The notes beneath the pieces are model-generated. The model worked only from the letters and a program-made list of their open reading frames with translations. It searched no databases and was not told the origin of the DNA. A program made the translations under genes and the position numbers. 36,432 nucleotides of DNA, taken from contig SUTR01000025.1 in NCBI GenBank assembly GCA_015062825.1, positions 1-36,432 of the forward strand, written 5' to 3'. Each line of letters opens with the position of its first letter. Position 1 is the first letter of the stretch. The DNA is from Methanosphaera stadtmanae (GTDB lineage Archaea > Methanobacteriota > Methanobacteria > Methanobacteriales > Methanobacteriaceae). Below are positions 1 to 7,785 of this stretch, piece after piece.

Positions 1-2097
1 ACCTATCCTGCTAATGATACGTATAATCCAAGTAATACTACTGTGGATATGAATATTTTACCACGTCCAAGCGAAATAACTGGTGAAGTATCAAACAACA
101 TTGTTGACAATGTCACCATTGTAGCAACAGTAACAGATGCAGAAACTGGTGAACTCGTACCAAACGGAACTGTAATTGCTAAAGTTAACGGTACCGAAGT
201 AGGTCGTGGAACAGTAACAGATGGAAAAGCAAACATACCTACAAACATTGATACTAAAGGATTAGTTGACGTTGATTTAGAATACACTGGAAATGAAGTA
301 TACACACCAAGTAACACAACAGTAGATGTTGAAGTAGTTGGACGTGTAGCAAACATTACAGAAGTACCTGATAACACAACATTAGGTAATACAACAGTAA
401 ACGTAACCTTAGTAGATAATGAGACAGGAAAACCAATTCCAAATGCTCCTGTTGACATAATAGTTAACGGTACAGTAGTTGGAAAAGGAACAACTGATGA
501 TGAAGGTAAAGCAACTATTCCAGTAGACTTACCAGTAGGAGATTATAACGTCACAGCAGTATTTGATGGAAACGACAAATACAACGCAACCAATACAACC
601 GTACCAATGACCGTTGAACCACGTCCAAGCCAAATTGATGCAGAAGTAATTAACAACACAGCTGGAAATGTAACAATCACAGTTAACATTACCGATGCAG
701 AAACTGGTGAAGTCGTACCAAACGGACATGTAACAGTATATGTTAACGGAACTCCAGTTGGAACTGGTGAAGTAATTGATGGTAAAGCAATCATACCTAC
801 AAACATCACAACAGAAGGCAACTACACATTCGATGTAAAATATCATGGTAATGAAAATTACACTGAAAGTGAAGATAACCTACCTGTAGAAGTAATTTCA
901 AAACCAACAGAAATAGAACCAAAAGTAATTGATCCAATTATTGGTGAAACAGAAATCGAAATTGAATTAATAGATCCAAAAACTGGAGATAAATTAATCA
1001 ATAAACCGGTTATCATAAAATTACCTAACGGTACAGAAATCACTTCAAAAACAGATGAAAATGGTATATTAGACTTACCTGTAGATTTACCAGCTGGACT
1101 CAATAACTTAAAAGTTATTTTCCCTGGTGATGATGAATATGATGCATCAACTACAGACTTCCCAGTAAATGTTGTAAAACGTAATGCAATATTAACTCCA
1201 ATGGTTCAAAACAAAACAACCAATAATGCAGTTGTTGTAATTGAAGCAAGAGATGCTAGAAACGGTAGTTTAATAACTAATGGAACAATCGAACTCACAT
1301 TACCTGATGGTACTGTAGTAAGAGCACCATTAAACGAAAACGGTGTTGCAGTATTCGAAAATGTTCCACTTCCAGACAACGTAACAGAACTAAATGCAAC
1401 TCTCCTAGAAAATCCAATTTACAATGAAGCAGATACAGATGTATCCATTGTAAAACCTAGAGTAATCGTAATTGGTGACTGGAAATTAGTACAAATTATC
1501 CCACCAGAAGATGAAACACCGGAAACTCCGGGAGATAACAATAACAACAGACCTGTTTCCGAAGTTAGAAAACAATTTACTCCTAGAGTAAAATATAACA
1601 ATAACTATCAAAACAGATATTCCAGATATAATGGTTATAGTAACTATAATAGGTACAACAGGTACAATAAACGTCCAACATGGAACAGACCAAGAGGACA
1701 TTATGTGCCTATACCTAGAATGACTAAAGCACAATATCTCTTATTCATCACATTATATTCTGATTTATTAGAAGGAGACATGAGCTTTGCTGACTTTGTT
1801 GCAATACTCAAATTAAATGGTATTGAAATTGCAAGTTCTAGTGCATGGGATTCAAACGGAGTATTAATCTTTGAATATGATGATATAAGTGAAGTTCCAG
1901 ATTCAATAGAAATCCATGACAACTCAGGACATGTTCAAGATTACAGTAGTAATATTGAGAAAAACAATGCCCCAAGTAGTTCAGGACAAATTGACAGTGG
2001 AAACATTGAAGTAGAATCATCTTCAAGTGCACCATCTTCAAGTGCATCAGCTAAAGCACCAGCACAATCTGCTTCTGCTGCAGCTGCTGAAGAATAA
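1..2097 (+). CDS. Adhesin-like surface protein, Ig-like repeats, 5'-truncated by window edge
   Basis: The reading frame is open from base 1, so the N-terminus and any signal peptide lie outside the window. What remains is five consecutive Ig-like repeats of about 93 residues each. Every repeat has an 'ETG..(I/V)PN' strand, an 'NGT.VG.G' turn and a closing 'GN..Y..(S/A)(N/T)T' strand, as in the bacterial Ig-like domains of archaeal adhesin-like proteins. N-glycosylation sequons (N-x-T/S) are very frequent. After the repeats comes a short proline/acidic linker, then a strongly basic Asn/Arg/Tyr-rich stretch with repeated YNRYN units (about bases 1560-1700). A compact domain follows (YLLFITLYSDLLEGDMSFAD), and a Ser/Ala-rich tail ends in EE. 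No C-terminal membrane helix is visible, so the basic stretch may hold the protein to the pseudomurein wall (inference). It is more GC-rich than its neighbours, which may reflect high expression. Adhesion is inferred from family style only. Confidence 0.85.
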   Translation, partial: TYPANDTYNPSNTTVDMNILPRPSEITGEVSNNIVDNVTIVATVTDAETGELVPNGTVIAKVNGTEVGRGTVTDGKANIPTNIDTKGLVDVDLEYTGNEVYTPSNTTVDVEVVGRVANITEVPDNTTLGNTTVNVTLVDNETGKPIPNAPVDIIVNGTVVGKGTTDDEGKATIPVDLPVGDYNVTAVFDGNDKYNATNTTVPMTVEPRPSQIDAEVINNTAGNVTITVNITDAETGEVVPNGHVTVYVNGTPVGTGEVIDGKAIIPTNITTEGNYTFDVKYHGNENYTESEDNLPVEVISKPTEIEPKVIDPIIGETEIEIELIDPKTGDKLINKPVIIKLPNGTEITSKTDENGILDLPVDLPAGLNNLKVIFPGDDEYDASTTDFPVNVVKRNAILTPMVQNKTTNNAVVVIEARDARNGSLITNGTIELTLPDGTVVRAPLNENGVAVFENVPLPDNVTELNATLLENPIYNEADTDVSIVKPRVIVIGDWKLVQIIPPEDETPETPGDNNNNRPVSEVRKQFTPRVKYNNNYQNRYSRYNGYSNYNRYNRYNKRPTWNRPRGHYVPIPRMTKAQYLLFITLYSDLLEGDMSFADFVAILKLNGIEIASSSAWDSNGVLIFEYDDISEVPDSIEIHDNSGHVQDYSSNIEKNNAPSSSGQIDSGNIEVESSSSAPSSSASAKAPAQSASAAAAEE

Positions 2098-2705
2098 TTT
2101 AAATTATTCTTATTTACTTATATATCATAAAAGGTTTCAACTAAGTTATATTAGTCTTAATAAACTTCAAAATAAAATTACTCTTTTTCTTTTTTTTCTT
2201 TTTTTTTATCGTAATTTTTCATAATTAAGTAATTTTACTAGTTCATTCTACTATTTGATTATTTATATGAATGATGGTTCATTTCTAGTTTTATAAAATT
2301 TTAATTCTTAAATCTATTTTTTCCAATTATCTATCAATTGTATTCGATAGATTATGTATATTAAATGTTTAGGCTTTAGATATTTTGTCCTTCATAAATT
2401 CTTTCTAGGTATGTTTTTGTTTTGTATCATTGAATAATGATGCAAAATGCTAATAATACAGTTAATATTTATCATTAGGATGTAAGAGATGACATTGATT
2501 CTCTGAGCATACCTTACTAAAAATTAATATAGGAATTCCTGAAGAATTATATGATAATGGGGGATATTGTTGGAAAAATAATATTTTAATCAAATTTTTG
2601 CTTTAAAAGGAGTTGAGTATAGAATTACAAATTCAATCTGAATCTGTAATTTATATTAGGTCGTTTAATTTAAAATATAGGCGAATTTTTCTTGAAATTT
2701 AATAA
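2098..2705. other. 608-base intergenic region between convergent genes, with two strong hairpins
   Basis: I find no convincing gene here. The left end has a T-rich tract (2181-2207) suited to terminating the adhesin gene. A perfect 12-bp stem (one G-U pair) with a GAAT loop lies at 2420-2447. A 13-bp stem with one mismatch and a 3-base loop lies at 2623-2651. The stretch between them (2450-2580) is less AT-only than ordinary spacers here and may be a decayed gene or a small RNA. Confidence 0.6.
2181..2207 (+). terminator. Poly-T terminator of the adhesin gene
   Basis: Three consecutive T runs, broken by single C or A bases, lie about 85 bases after the adhesin stop. Archaeal RNA polymerase terminates at such U-rich tracts without needing a hairpin. 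Confidence 0.6.
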
Positions 2706-3992
2706 TTATTGTATTTTATCTAATGCTTGATCTATATCATACAGGATGTCTTCTAAGTCTTCAATTCCTACGGATAAACGTATAAGATCTGGTGTTACTC
2801 CAGTAGCTTCCTGTTGTTCAGTTGTAAGTTGTGAATGTGTAGTACTTGCTGGATGTATAACGAGGGATTTTGCATCTCCGATATTTGCAAGTAATGATAA
2901 TAATTGTGTATTATTTATAAAGTCGATAGCTCCATCATATCCTGTTTTAAGTCCAAAGGATACTACTCCACCATAACCTTTTTCAGCATATTTTTTTGCT
3001 ACTTCATGGTTAGGACTGCTTTCTAATCCGGAGTAGGTTACCCAAGCTACTTTTGGATGTTCTTCCAAGTGTTTTGCAACTGCAAGTGCATTTTCTGCAT
3101 GTTTTTCTATTCTTAAGGATAATGTTTCAAGTCCTTGCAATAGTAAAAATGATGCAAATGCATCTGGTCTTGCTCCAGTGTCACGTCCTAATACTGCTCT
3201 TATTCTTGTAGTAAATGCAGCAGGACCTAATGCTTCATAGAATTTTAATCCATTATATGTTTCATCAGGTTCAGTAAGTCCTGGATATTTACCATTATCC
3301 CAGTTGAATTCTCCATTTTCAATTATTACTCCACCAATGGTTGTTCCATGTCCTCCAATGTATTTGGTTGCACTGGCAACTATAATGTCTGCTCCATGAT
3401 CAAATGGCCTTACAGATCCAACTCCTACTGTATTGTCTGCGATAAGAGGTATGCCGTTGTCATGTGCTATTTTTGATATTACATCAAAGTCAGGTATATC
3501 TAATTTAGGGTTTCCTATGGATTCTACATATATTGCCTTGGTATTTTCATCTATCGCTTCTTCAAATTCACTTGGTGTTTGTGAATCTACAAATTTAACT
3601 GTTCGGCCTAAATCTTTTAATGTATTTTCAAATAATTCAAATGTTCCTCCATATAAATTATCTGCTGATACTATATTGTCTCCTACTTGTGTTAGGTTAA
3701 TTATTGTATAGAATATTGCAGCCATTCCTGATGATGTTGCATATGCAGATGTTCCTCCTTCAATTGCAGCAATTCTTTTTTCAAATACTTCTGTTGTAGG
3801 GTTAGTAAGTCTTGAATATATATTTCCTGCTTCAGTTAATGCAAATCTATTTGCTGCTTGGTTTGTGTCTTCAAATACATATGATGTTGTCTGATATATT
3901 GGTACTGCACGTGAACCTGTACTGTCTGTTTCTTCTTGTCCTACATGCAATCCCAATGTTGCAATGTTCTTCTTATTATATTCAAATGTCAT
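2706..3992 (-). CDS. metY: O-acetylhomoserine sulfhydrylase (PLP enzyme, Cys/Met metabolism family)
   Basis: A 428-residue fold-type I PLP enzyme of the Cys/Met metabolism family. Its length and motifs fit O-acetylhomoserine aminocarboxypropyltransferase, which makes homocysteine from O-acetylhomoserine and sulfide in the cytoplasm. Visible motifs are SRAVPIYQTTSYVF near residue 28, YSRLTNPT near 59, the cofactor-stacking Tyr in DNLYGGT near 114, and the Schiff-base lysine K210 in SATKYIGGHGT. The C-terminal substrate-binding segment with LVIHPASTTHSQL is intact. The start has a strong SD (AGGAGG) a few bases upstream. It is the last gene of the nifS-nifU-unknown-cysK-metY operon, 22 bases after cysK. 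The operon therefore assimilates sulfide into both cysteine and homocysteine. A cystathionine gamma-synthase is less likely given the length and the long central insertion. Confidence 0.93.
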   Translation of the reverse strand: MTFEYNKKNIATLGLHVGQEETDSTGSRAVPIYQTTSYVFEDTNQAANRFALTEAGNIYSRLTNPTTEVFEKRIAAIEGGTSAYATSSGMAAIFYTIINLTQVGDNIVSADNLYGGTFELFENTLKDLGRTVKFVDSQTPSEFEEAIDENTKAIYVESIGNPKLDIPDFDVISKIAHDNGIPLIADNTVGVGSVRPFDHGADIIVASATKYIGGHGTTIGGVIIENGEFNWDNGKYPGLTEPDETYNGLKFYEALGPAAFTTRIRAVLGRDTGARPDAFASFLLLQGLETLSLRIEKHAENALAVAKHLEEHPKVAWVTYSGLESSPNHEVAKKYAEKGYGGVVSFGLKTGYDGAIDFINNTQLLSLLANIGDAKSLVIHPASTTHSQLTTEQQEATGVTPDLIRLSVGIEDLEDILYDIDQALDKIQ

Positions 3993-4014
3993 TTATTTCA
4001 TTCCTCCTGTATTT

Positions 4015-4977
4015 TTATTGGTATAATTGGCTTAACCAGTCTACACTAAGATATCTTTCTCCAGTATCAGCTAATATTGCTACTATTGTTTTATTCTTAT
4101 TTTCTTCTCTTTTTGCTACTTCTAATGCTGCATGTATTGCAGCTCCTGATGATATTCCTGCAAGTATTCCTTCTTTTTGTGCAAGTGCTATTGTGGCTTT
4201 TCTTGCATCATCATCTTCTACTTTTATTACTTCATCTATTATGTCAAGATCTGTTGTTTTTGGTATAAATCCAGGACTTATTCCTTGAATTTTATGTGCA
4301 CCTTTTTCTTCACCGGATAATACTGCGGATTCTGCTGCTTCAACTGCTATTACTTGGAAATCCTCTTTCAATGGTTTTATTGCTCTTGCAATACCTGTTG
4401 CTGTTCCTCCAGTTCCTGCGGCTGATACTACAATATCTACTTTTCCATCAGTATCTTCATATATTTCAGGTCCTGTTAGTTTTTCATGGATATATGGATT
4501 TGCTGGATTTTCAAATTGTTGCATAATTATTGAATTTTCTATTTCTTCATTTTGTCTTTGAGCTTCTTTTATTGCTCCAGGTATTCCTTCTGATGCTGGG
4601 GTAAGTACTAGTTCTGCTCCAAATATCTTAACTAGTTTTCTTCGTTCTTCAGAAAATGATTCTGGTAGGAATATTTTTAGTTTATATCCTTTTGCTGCTG
4701 CTGCAAATGCTAGTGCTACTCCTGTATTTCCACTTGTTGGTTCAAGTATTGTAGTGTCCTTATTTATTTTACCAGATTTTTCTGCATCTTCTATCATTGA
4801 TACTGCAACCCTATCTTTTACACTGCTTACAGGGTTGAATGATTCAACTTTTACAAGTACTTCTGCATCAATATCTTCTGTTAATTTATTTATTCTTACT
4901 AGGGGGGTATTACCTATAGTTTCGGTTATATCATTTGCTATAGGTTTTTTAAGTATTTTAATGTTTTCTATAGTCAT
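4015..4977 (-). CDS. cysK: Cysteine synthase (O-acetylserine sulfhydrylase)
   Basis: A 320-residue fold-type II PLP enzyme that makes cysteine from O-acetylserine and sulfide. The N-terminal IGNTPLVRI motif, the PLP lysine K54 in SSVKDRVA, the substrate loop EPTSGNTGV (79-87), the phosphate-binding GTGGTATG loop and the C-terminal ISSGAA segment are all present. The SD (GAGGATTGAT) lies inside the end of the preceding gene, only 4 bases upstream, which indicates translational coupling. Many methanogens instead make cysteine on tRNA through SepRS/SepCysS, so a CysK here is a bacterial-style route, probably acquired (inference). Followed at 22 bases by metY. CysM or cystathionine beta-synthase are alternatives within the family. 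Confidence 0.93.
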   Translation of the reverse strand: MTIENIKILKKPIANDITETIGNTPLVRINKLTEDIDAEVLVKVESFNPVSSVKDRVAVSMIEDAEKSGKINKDTTILEPTSGNTGVALAFAAAAKGYKLKIFLPESFSEERRKLVKIFGAELVLTPASEGIPGAIKEAQRQNEEIENSIIMQQFENPANPYIHEKLTGPEIYEDTDGKVDIVVSAAGTGGTATGIARAIKPLKEDFQVIAVEAAESAVLSGEEKGAHKIQGISPGFIPKTTDLDIIDEVIKVEDDDARKATIALAQKEGILAGISSGAAIHAALEVAKREENKNKTIVAILADTGERYLSVDWLSQLYQ

Positions 4978-4981
4978 GTTA

Positions 4982-5386
4982 TCAATCCTCTTTTTCTTTT
5001 ATTATATCTTTATATTGTGGAAATTCTTCGATAAAATCAAATATTTCCTTGTCTAGGAATTTTTCATATTTTTCTTTAGGATCTTTTCTTGTATCCATAT
5101 ATTTGTATTGGTTTTCGTTTCTTTTTGCGTATGCTTTTTCTAATCGTTTTTTTATTTCAGGATCAAAATTTTGGAATTTTGTAGGTCTGTCATGATCGTG
5201 TCCACGATATGCTAGGCCTATGGTATTAAATCTATATGGCATTATAGTTCCTGCATTCATAGCTACTTCATACATTTCAAAATAATGTTCGGTGATAAAT
5301 TCATAATTCAATTCAACCTTTGACTCTTTAATATGTTTGTCAACTTCTTTAAGGTTGTTTATATATTCTTCATCCCAATCATTCAT
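4982..5386 (-). CDS. Uncharacterised small protein inside the sulfur operon
   Basis: I do not recognise this 134-residue protein. It is soluble, highly charged and probably all-helical. It has an N-terminal MNDWDEEYI motif, a central YRGHDHDRPTKFQNF segment rich in His and Asp that could bind metal, and a C-terminal acidic/aromatic helix (FDFIEEFPQYKD). The SD (GAGGACGAT) supports the start. It lies 26 bases after nifU and 4 bases before cysK, so it is firmly inside the Fe-S/cysteine operon. The protein at 26838-27221 appears to be a paralogue (same DWD..YI..L start, same E(F)(I/L)..(F/Y)P.. end). A role linked to sulfur transfer or to regulating these enzymes is inferred only from position. 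Confidence 0.85.
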   Translation of the reverse strand: MNDWDEEYINNLKEVDKHIKESKVELNYEFITEHYFEMYEVAMNAGTIMPYRFNTIGLAYRGHDHDRPTKFQNFDPEIKKRLEKAYAKRNENQYKYMDTRKDPKEKYEKFLDKEIFDFIEEFPQYKDIIKEKED

Positions 5387-5412
5387 TTTAATCGTCCTCT
5401 TGAAGTTATTAT

Positions 5413-5802
5413 TTAAGGTTTGTCTATATTGTTTTTCTGCCAGTAGTTTTCTATTGCAGCCTGAAGTGCATCAGCTGCTAGGTTTGAACAGTGTAATTTT
5501 ATTGGTGGAAGTCCGTCCAATTCTTCTGCAACATCATTTCTTGTGATTTTATATGCTTCATCTACATTCATGCCTGTTGCCATTTCAGTTATCATACTGC
5601 TTGTAGCAATTGCTGCTCCACAACCAAATGTTGAGAATTTAACATCTGTTAATGTTTCATTTTCGTCAACATCAATATATATAGTCATAATATCTCCACA
5701 TACTGGATTTCCAACGGTTCCTTCTCCGCTAGGATTTTCTATTACTCCTGTATTACGTGGATGTTTATAATAATCTTTTACTTTATCGCTGTATTCTTCC
5801 AT
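5413..5802 (-). CDS. nifU: Fe-S cluster scaffold protein, NifU/IscU type
   Basis: A 129-residue IscU-fold scaffold on which [2Fe-2S]/[4Fe-4S] clusters are built from sulfur delivered by NifS. The three conserved cysteines are all present: C35 in GNPVCGD (followed by the conserved Asp37), C61 in STFGCGAAIATSS and C105 in LHCSNLAADAL. It has only the IscU-like domain and lacks the central ferredoxin-like and C-terminal Nfu domains of full-length nitrogenase NifU. A GTG at 5811 is in frame but forms part of the AGGTGAT SD, so I place the start at the ATG at 5802. It lies 27 bases after nifS in the same operon. Confidence 0.95.
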   Translation of the reverse strand: MEEYSDKVKDYYKHPRNTGVIENPSGEGTVGNPVCGDIMTIYIDVDENETLTDVKFSTFGCGAAIATSSMITEMATGMNVDEAYKITRNDVAEELDGLPPIKLHCSNLAADALQAAIENYWQKNNIDKP

Positions 5803-5829
5803 CTTAATCACCTATTTGATTCATCTTTT

Positions 5830-7080
5830 TTAGTACCTGTCTAAGTCTTCTTCATCAACATCTTTTTCAAACATGTCACCTATATATTTATCTTCCTTAT
5901 TGTCCCATAATGGTGATATTTTTCTAAGATATGCTACTACTTCTTTTAATGATTCTACAATATAGTCTACATCTTCTATGTCATTTTCTGGTCCAATTGA
6001 TAATCTTAATGATCCATGTGATAATGCTGGTTTTATTCCTATTGCTGCAAGTACATGTGAACCTTTAAGGTCATGTGTTGAACAAGCTGAACCTGTTGCT
6101 CCATTTATTCCTTTATCATCTAAACGGAGTATTAATGATTCTCCTTCTATTCCTGAAAATCTGAAATGCACGTTATTTGGTAATCTTTTATCTAGACTTC
6201 CATTTACATAGGAATCCTTGATTTCTGTTGTTACTTTTTCTATCAATGCATCTCTAATTTCTTGGTTGTGTTTCATACGTTCTTCTAATTCATTATTTGC
6301 AATTTCTGCTGCTTTTCCTAAACCTACTATTCCGGCAACATTTTCTGTACCTGATCTTAATCCTTTTTCTTGTCCTCCTCCATGTATAAGTACTTCAAAG
6401 CTTATACCTTTTTTAATGTATATTGCTCCAACTCCTTTTGGTCCATTAATTTTATGTGCAGATAATGAAAGTACATCTATGTTTTGTTCCTTTACATCTA
6501 CTGGTATTTTACCAGCACTTTGAACTGCATCTGAGTGGAATATAATATTGTGTTTTCTTGCAATTTCACCTATTTCTTTTGTAGGCTGTATTGTACCTAT
6601 TTCATTATTGGAATGCATAATAGATATTAAAATAGTACTATCCTTTATGCTATCTTCTAATTGTTCAAGGCTTATTAATCCATCTTCATCCACTGGTAGA
6701 TATGTTACTTCAAATCCAAATCTTTCTAGGAATTTACAACTTTCCAGTACTGCTGGATGTTCTATTGTTGTTGTAATAATATGATTTCTAGGATTATCTT
6801 CTGTTGCTTTTTGTTTTTCTTTTAATGCTACTCCTTTTAAAACCATATTGTCTGATTCGGAACCTCCACTGGTAAATGTTATTTCATCAACATCTGCATT
6901 AATTAGATCAGCTACTTGTTTACGTGCTTTATCTACTGCTTTTTTAGCTTCTACTCCTAATCTGTATAATGTAGATGCATTTCCATATTCTTGGTTGAAG
7001 TATGGTAACATTTCTTCTAGTACTCTATCATCTACCGGGCTGGTTGCTGAATTATCCATATAAATTAATTTTTCGCTCAT
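5830..7080 (-). CDS. nifS: Cysteine desulfurase, NifS/IscS type
   Basis: A 416-residue PLP enzyme that removes sulfur from cysteine as a persulfide for Fe-S assembly. Visible motifs are the N-terminal YMDNSATSPVD, the HPAVLE histidine region, DAVQSAGK, the PLP lysine K210 in SLSAHKINGPKG and the catalytic cysteine C333 in GSACSTHD. The C-terminus carries an acidic extension (DKYIGDMFEKDVDEEDLDRY) beyond the usual end, perhaps the NifU docking tail. The GTG at 7089 overlaps a GAGTGA SD, so the ATG at 7080 is taken as the start. It is first in the five-gene operon. Its promoter has a TATA box at 7144-7151 and a palindromic operator at the predicted transcription start. Confidence 0.95.
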   Translation of the reverse strand: MSEKLIYMDNSATSPVDDRVLEEMLPYFNQEYGNASTLYRLGVEAKKAVDKARKQVADLINADVDEITFTSGGSESDNMVLKGVALKEKQKATEDNPRNHIITTTIEHPAVLESCKFLERFGFEVTYLPVDEDGLISLEQLEDSIKDSTILISIMHSNNEIGTIQPTKEIGEIARKHNIIFHSDAVQSAGKIPVDVKEQNIDVLSLSAHKINGPKGVGAIYIKKGISFEVLIHGGGQEKGLRSGTENVAGIVGLGKAAEIANNELEERMKHNQEIRDALIEKVTTEIKDSYVNGSLDKRLPNNVHFRFSGIEGESLILRLDDKGINGATGSACSTHDLKGSHVLAAIGIKPALSHGSLRLSIGPENDIEDVDYIVESLKEVVAYLRKISPLWDNKEDKYIGDMFEKDVDEEDLDRY

Positions 7081-7107
7081 TTTATTCACTCATATTTTTT
7101 TATTAAC

Positions 7108-7132
7108 ATTGTTATATAACAATTGTTATATA
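7108..7132 (-). promoter_or_regulatory. Palindromic operator candidate at the nifS operon start site
   Basis: Two overlapping perfect palindromes share half-sites: ATTGTTATATAACAAT (7108-7123) and TATATAACAATTGTTATATA (7113-7132). The centre of the second lies about 25 bases downstream of the TATA box, where transcription should begin. A bound dimer would therefore block initiation. The repressor is unknown. An Fe-S, iron or sulfur sensor would fit the operon content (inference). Confidence 0.6.
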
Positions 7133-7143
7133 TGTTTTTGTAG

Positions 7144-7151
7144 TATATAAA
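7144..7151 (-). promoter_or_regulatory. TATA box of the nifS operon
   Basis: TTTATATA on the minus strand, 64-71 bases upstream of the chosen nifS ATG. The predicted start near 7122 gives a leader of about 40 bases. Confidence 0.6.
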
Positions 7152-7308
7152 CTTTTAGATATTAAACACATACAATAAAGATAAATAAAAAAATATACAT
7201 AATAAAAACATCAAATAAAAATCAGAAATCCAAAAATACATTCAAAACAATATTAACGATTGAAGAAGACTAATAATAATATACCAATGAAAAAAATAAG
7301 TGATAAAT

Positions 7309-7719
7309 ATGAGAACCAAGGAAATAACAATCATCTGCATAACTATATTAATAGTAACTATATTAATATGCGCAACATTAATATATTTAAATTCATCAGG
7401 CACTTCAAACGATAAACAAAAAATAGATCAAATGATGAATAGTACAAACAATAATGTATCACAAAAGAACGATTTTGTCGATAATCAAAAGACTACAACA
7501 ACAGTAGATGATGATACTGATGGATATATTGATGGAAAAAAAATAACATATCGTAATAAGAATTTTCTAGGACCTGAAAGTGGACTTGAAGAATTCAGTA
7601 CCAACGAACAAAAATATATTAAACAAAAATCAACAGGAAAAATAGCAAAAAGACATTTGGACAGTGATGGTGCATATAGATACTATGATATGCAAACAGG
7701 AGAATATGTATTAGGATAA
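7309..7719 (+). CDS. Small membrane-anchored extracytoplasmic protein
   Basis: I do not recognise a named family. The 136-residue product has one N-terminal hydrophobic segment (about residues 6-28, ITIICITILIVTILICATLI). A polar Asn/Gln/Asp-rich linker follows, then a charged C-terminal region ending in RHLDSDGAYRYYDMQTGEYV. Topology is probably a signal anchor with the rest outside the cell. A GTG at 7300 belongs to the SD (AAGTGATAA), so the ATG at 7309 is the likely start. The C-terminus resembles that of the convergent neighbour (H(L/M).S..G.Y......TG.Y), so the two look like members of one small surface-protein family. Both feed into a shared hairpin terminator. Confidence 0.75.
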   Translation: MRTKEITIICITILIVTILICATLIYLNSSGTSNDKQKIDQMMNSTNNNVSQKNDFVDNQKTTTTVDDDTDGYIDGKKITYRNKNFLGPESGLEEFSTNEQKYIKQKSTGKIAKRHLDSDGAYRYYDMQTGEYVLG

Positions 7720-7725
7720 AAAATT

Positions 7726-7762
7726 GATGAAAAAAAAAAGATTTTTCATCTTCATTTTTTTT
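7726..7762. terminator. Bidirectional terminator between the two small surface proteins
   Basis: A 9-bp stem, GATGAAAAA / TTTTTCATC (7726-7734 and 7742-7750), is followed by TTCATTTTTTTT on the plus strand. The complementary T run serves the minus-strand gene, so it can stop both convergent transcripts. Confidence 0.65.
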
Positions 7763-7785
7763 AATTATCTTATATTATTTGATGT

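Noticed and set aside
543-846. Minus-strand ORFs in the first adhesin gene
   Set aside because: Complement of repeat coding sequence; periodic stop-free stretches follow from the repeats.
1-1470. Repeats as a possible CRISPR array
   Set aside because: The unit is about 279 bases, in frame, diverged and translated; there are no short identical repeats with unique spacers.
3812-4288. Plus-strand ORF of 158 codons across metY and cysK
   Set aside because: It crosses the junction of two clear genes on the other strand, including their SD, and has no recognisable protein features.
5800-5811. GTG start codons nine to twelve bases upstream for nifU, nifS, the ABC ATPase and others
   Set aside because: In each case the GTG lies within a GGTGAT/GAGTGA-like SD and an ATG follows at the right distance, so the downstream start is more likely.
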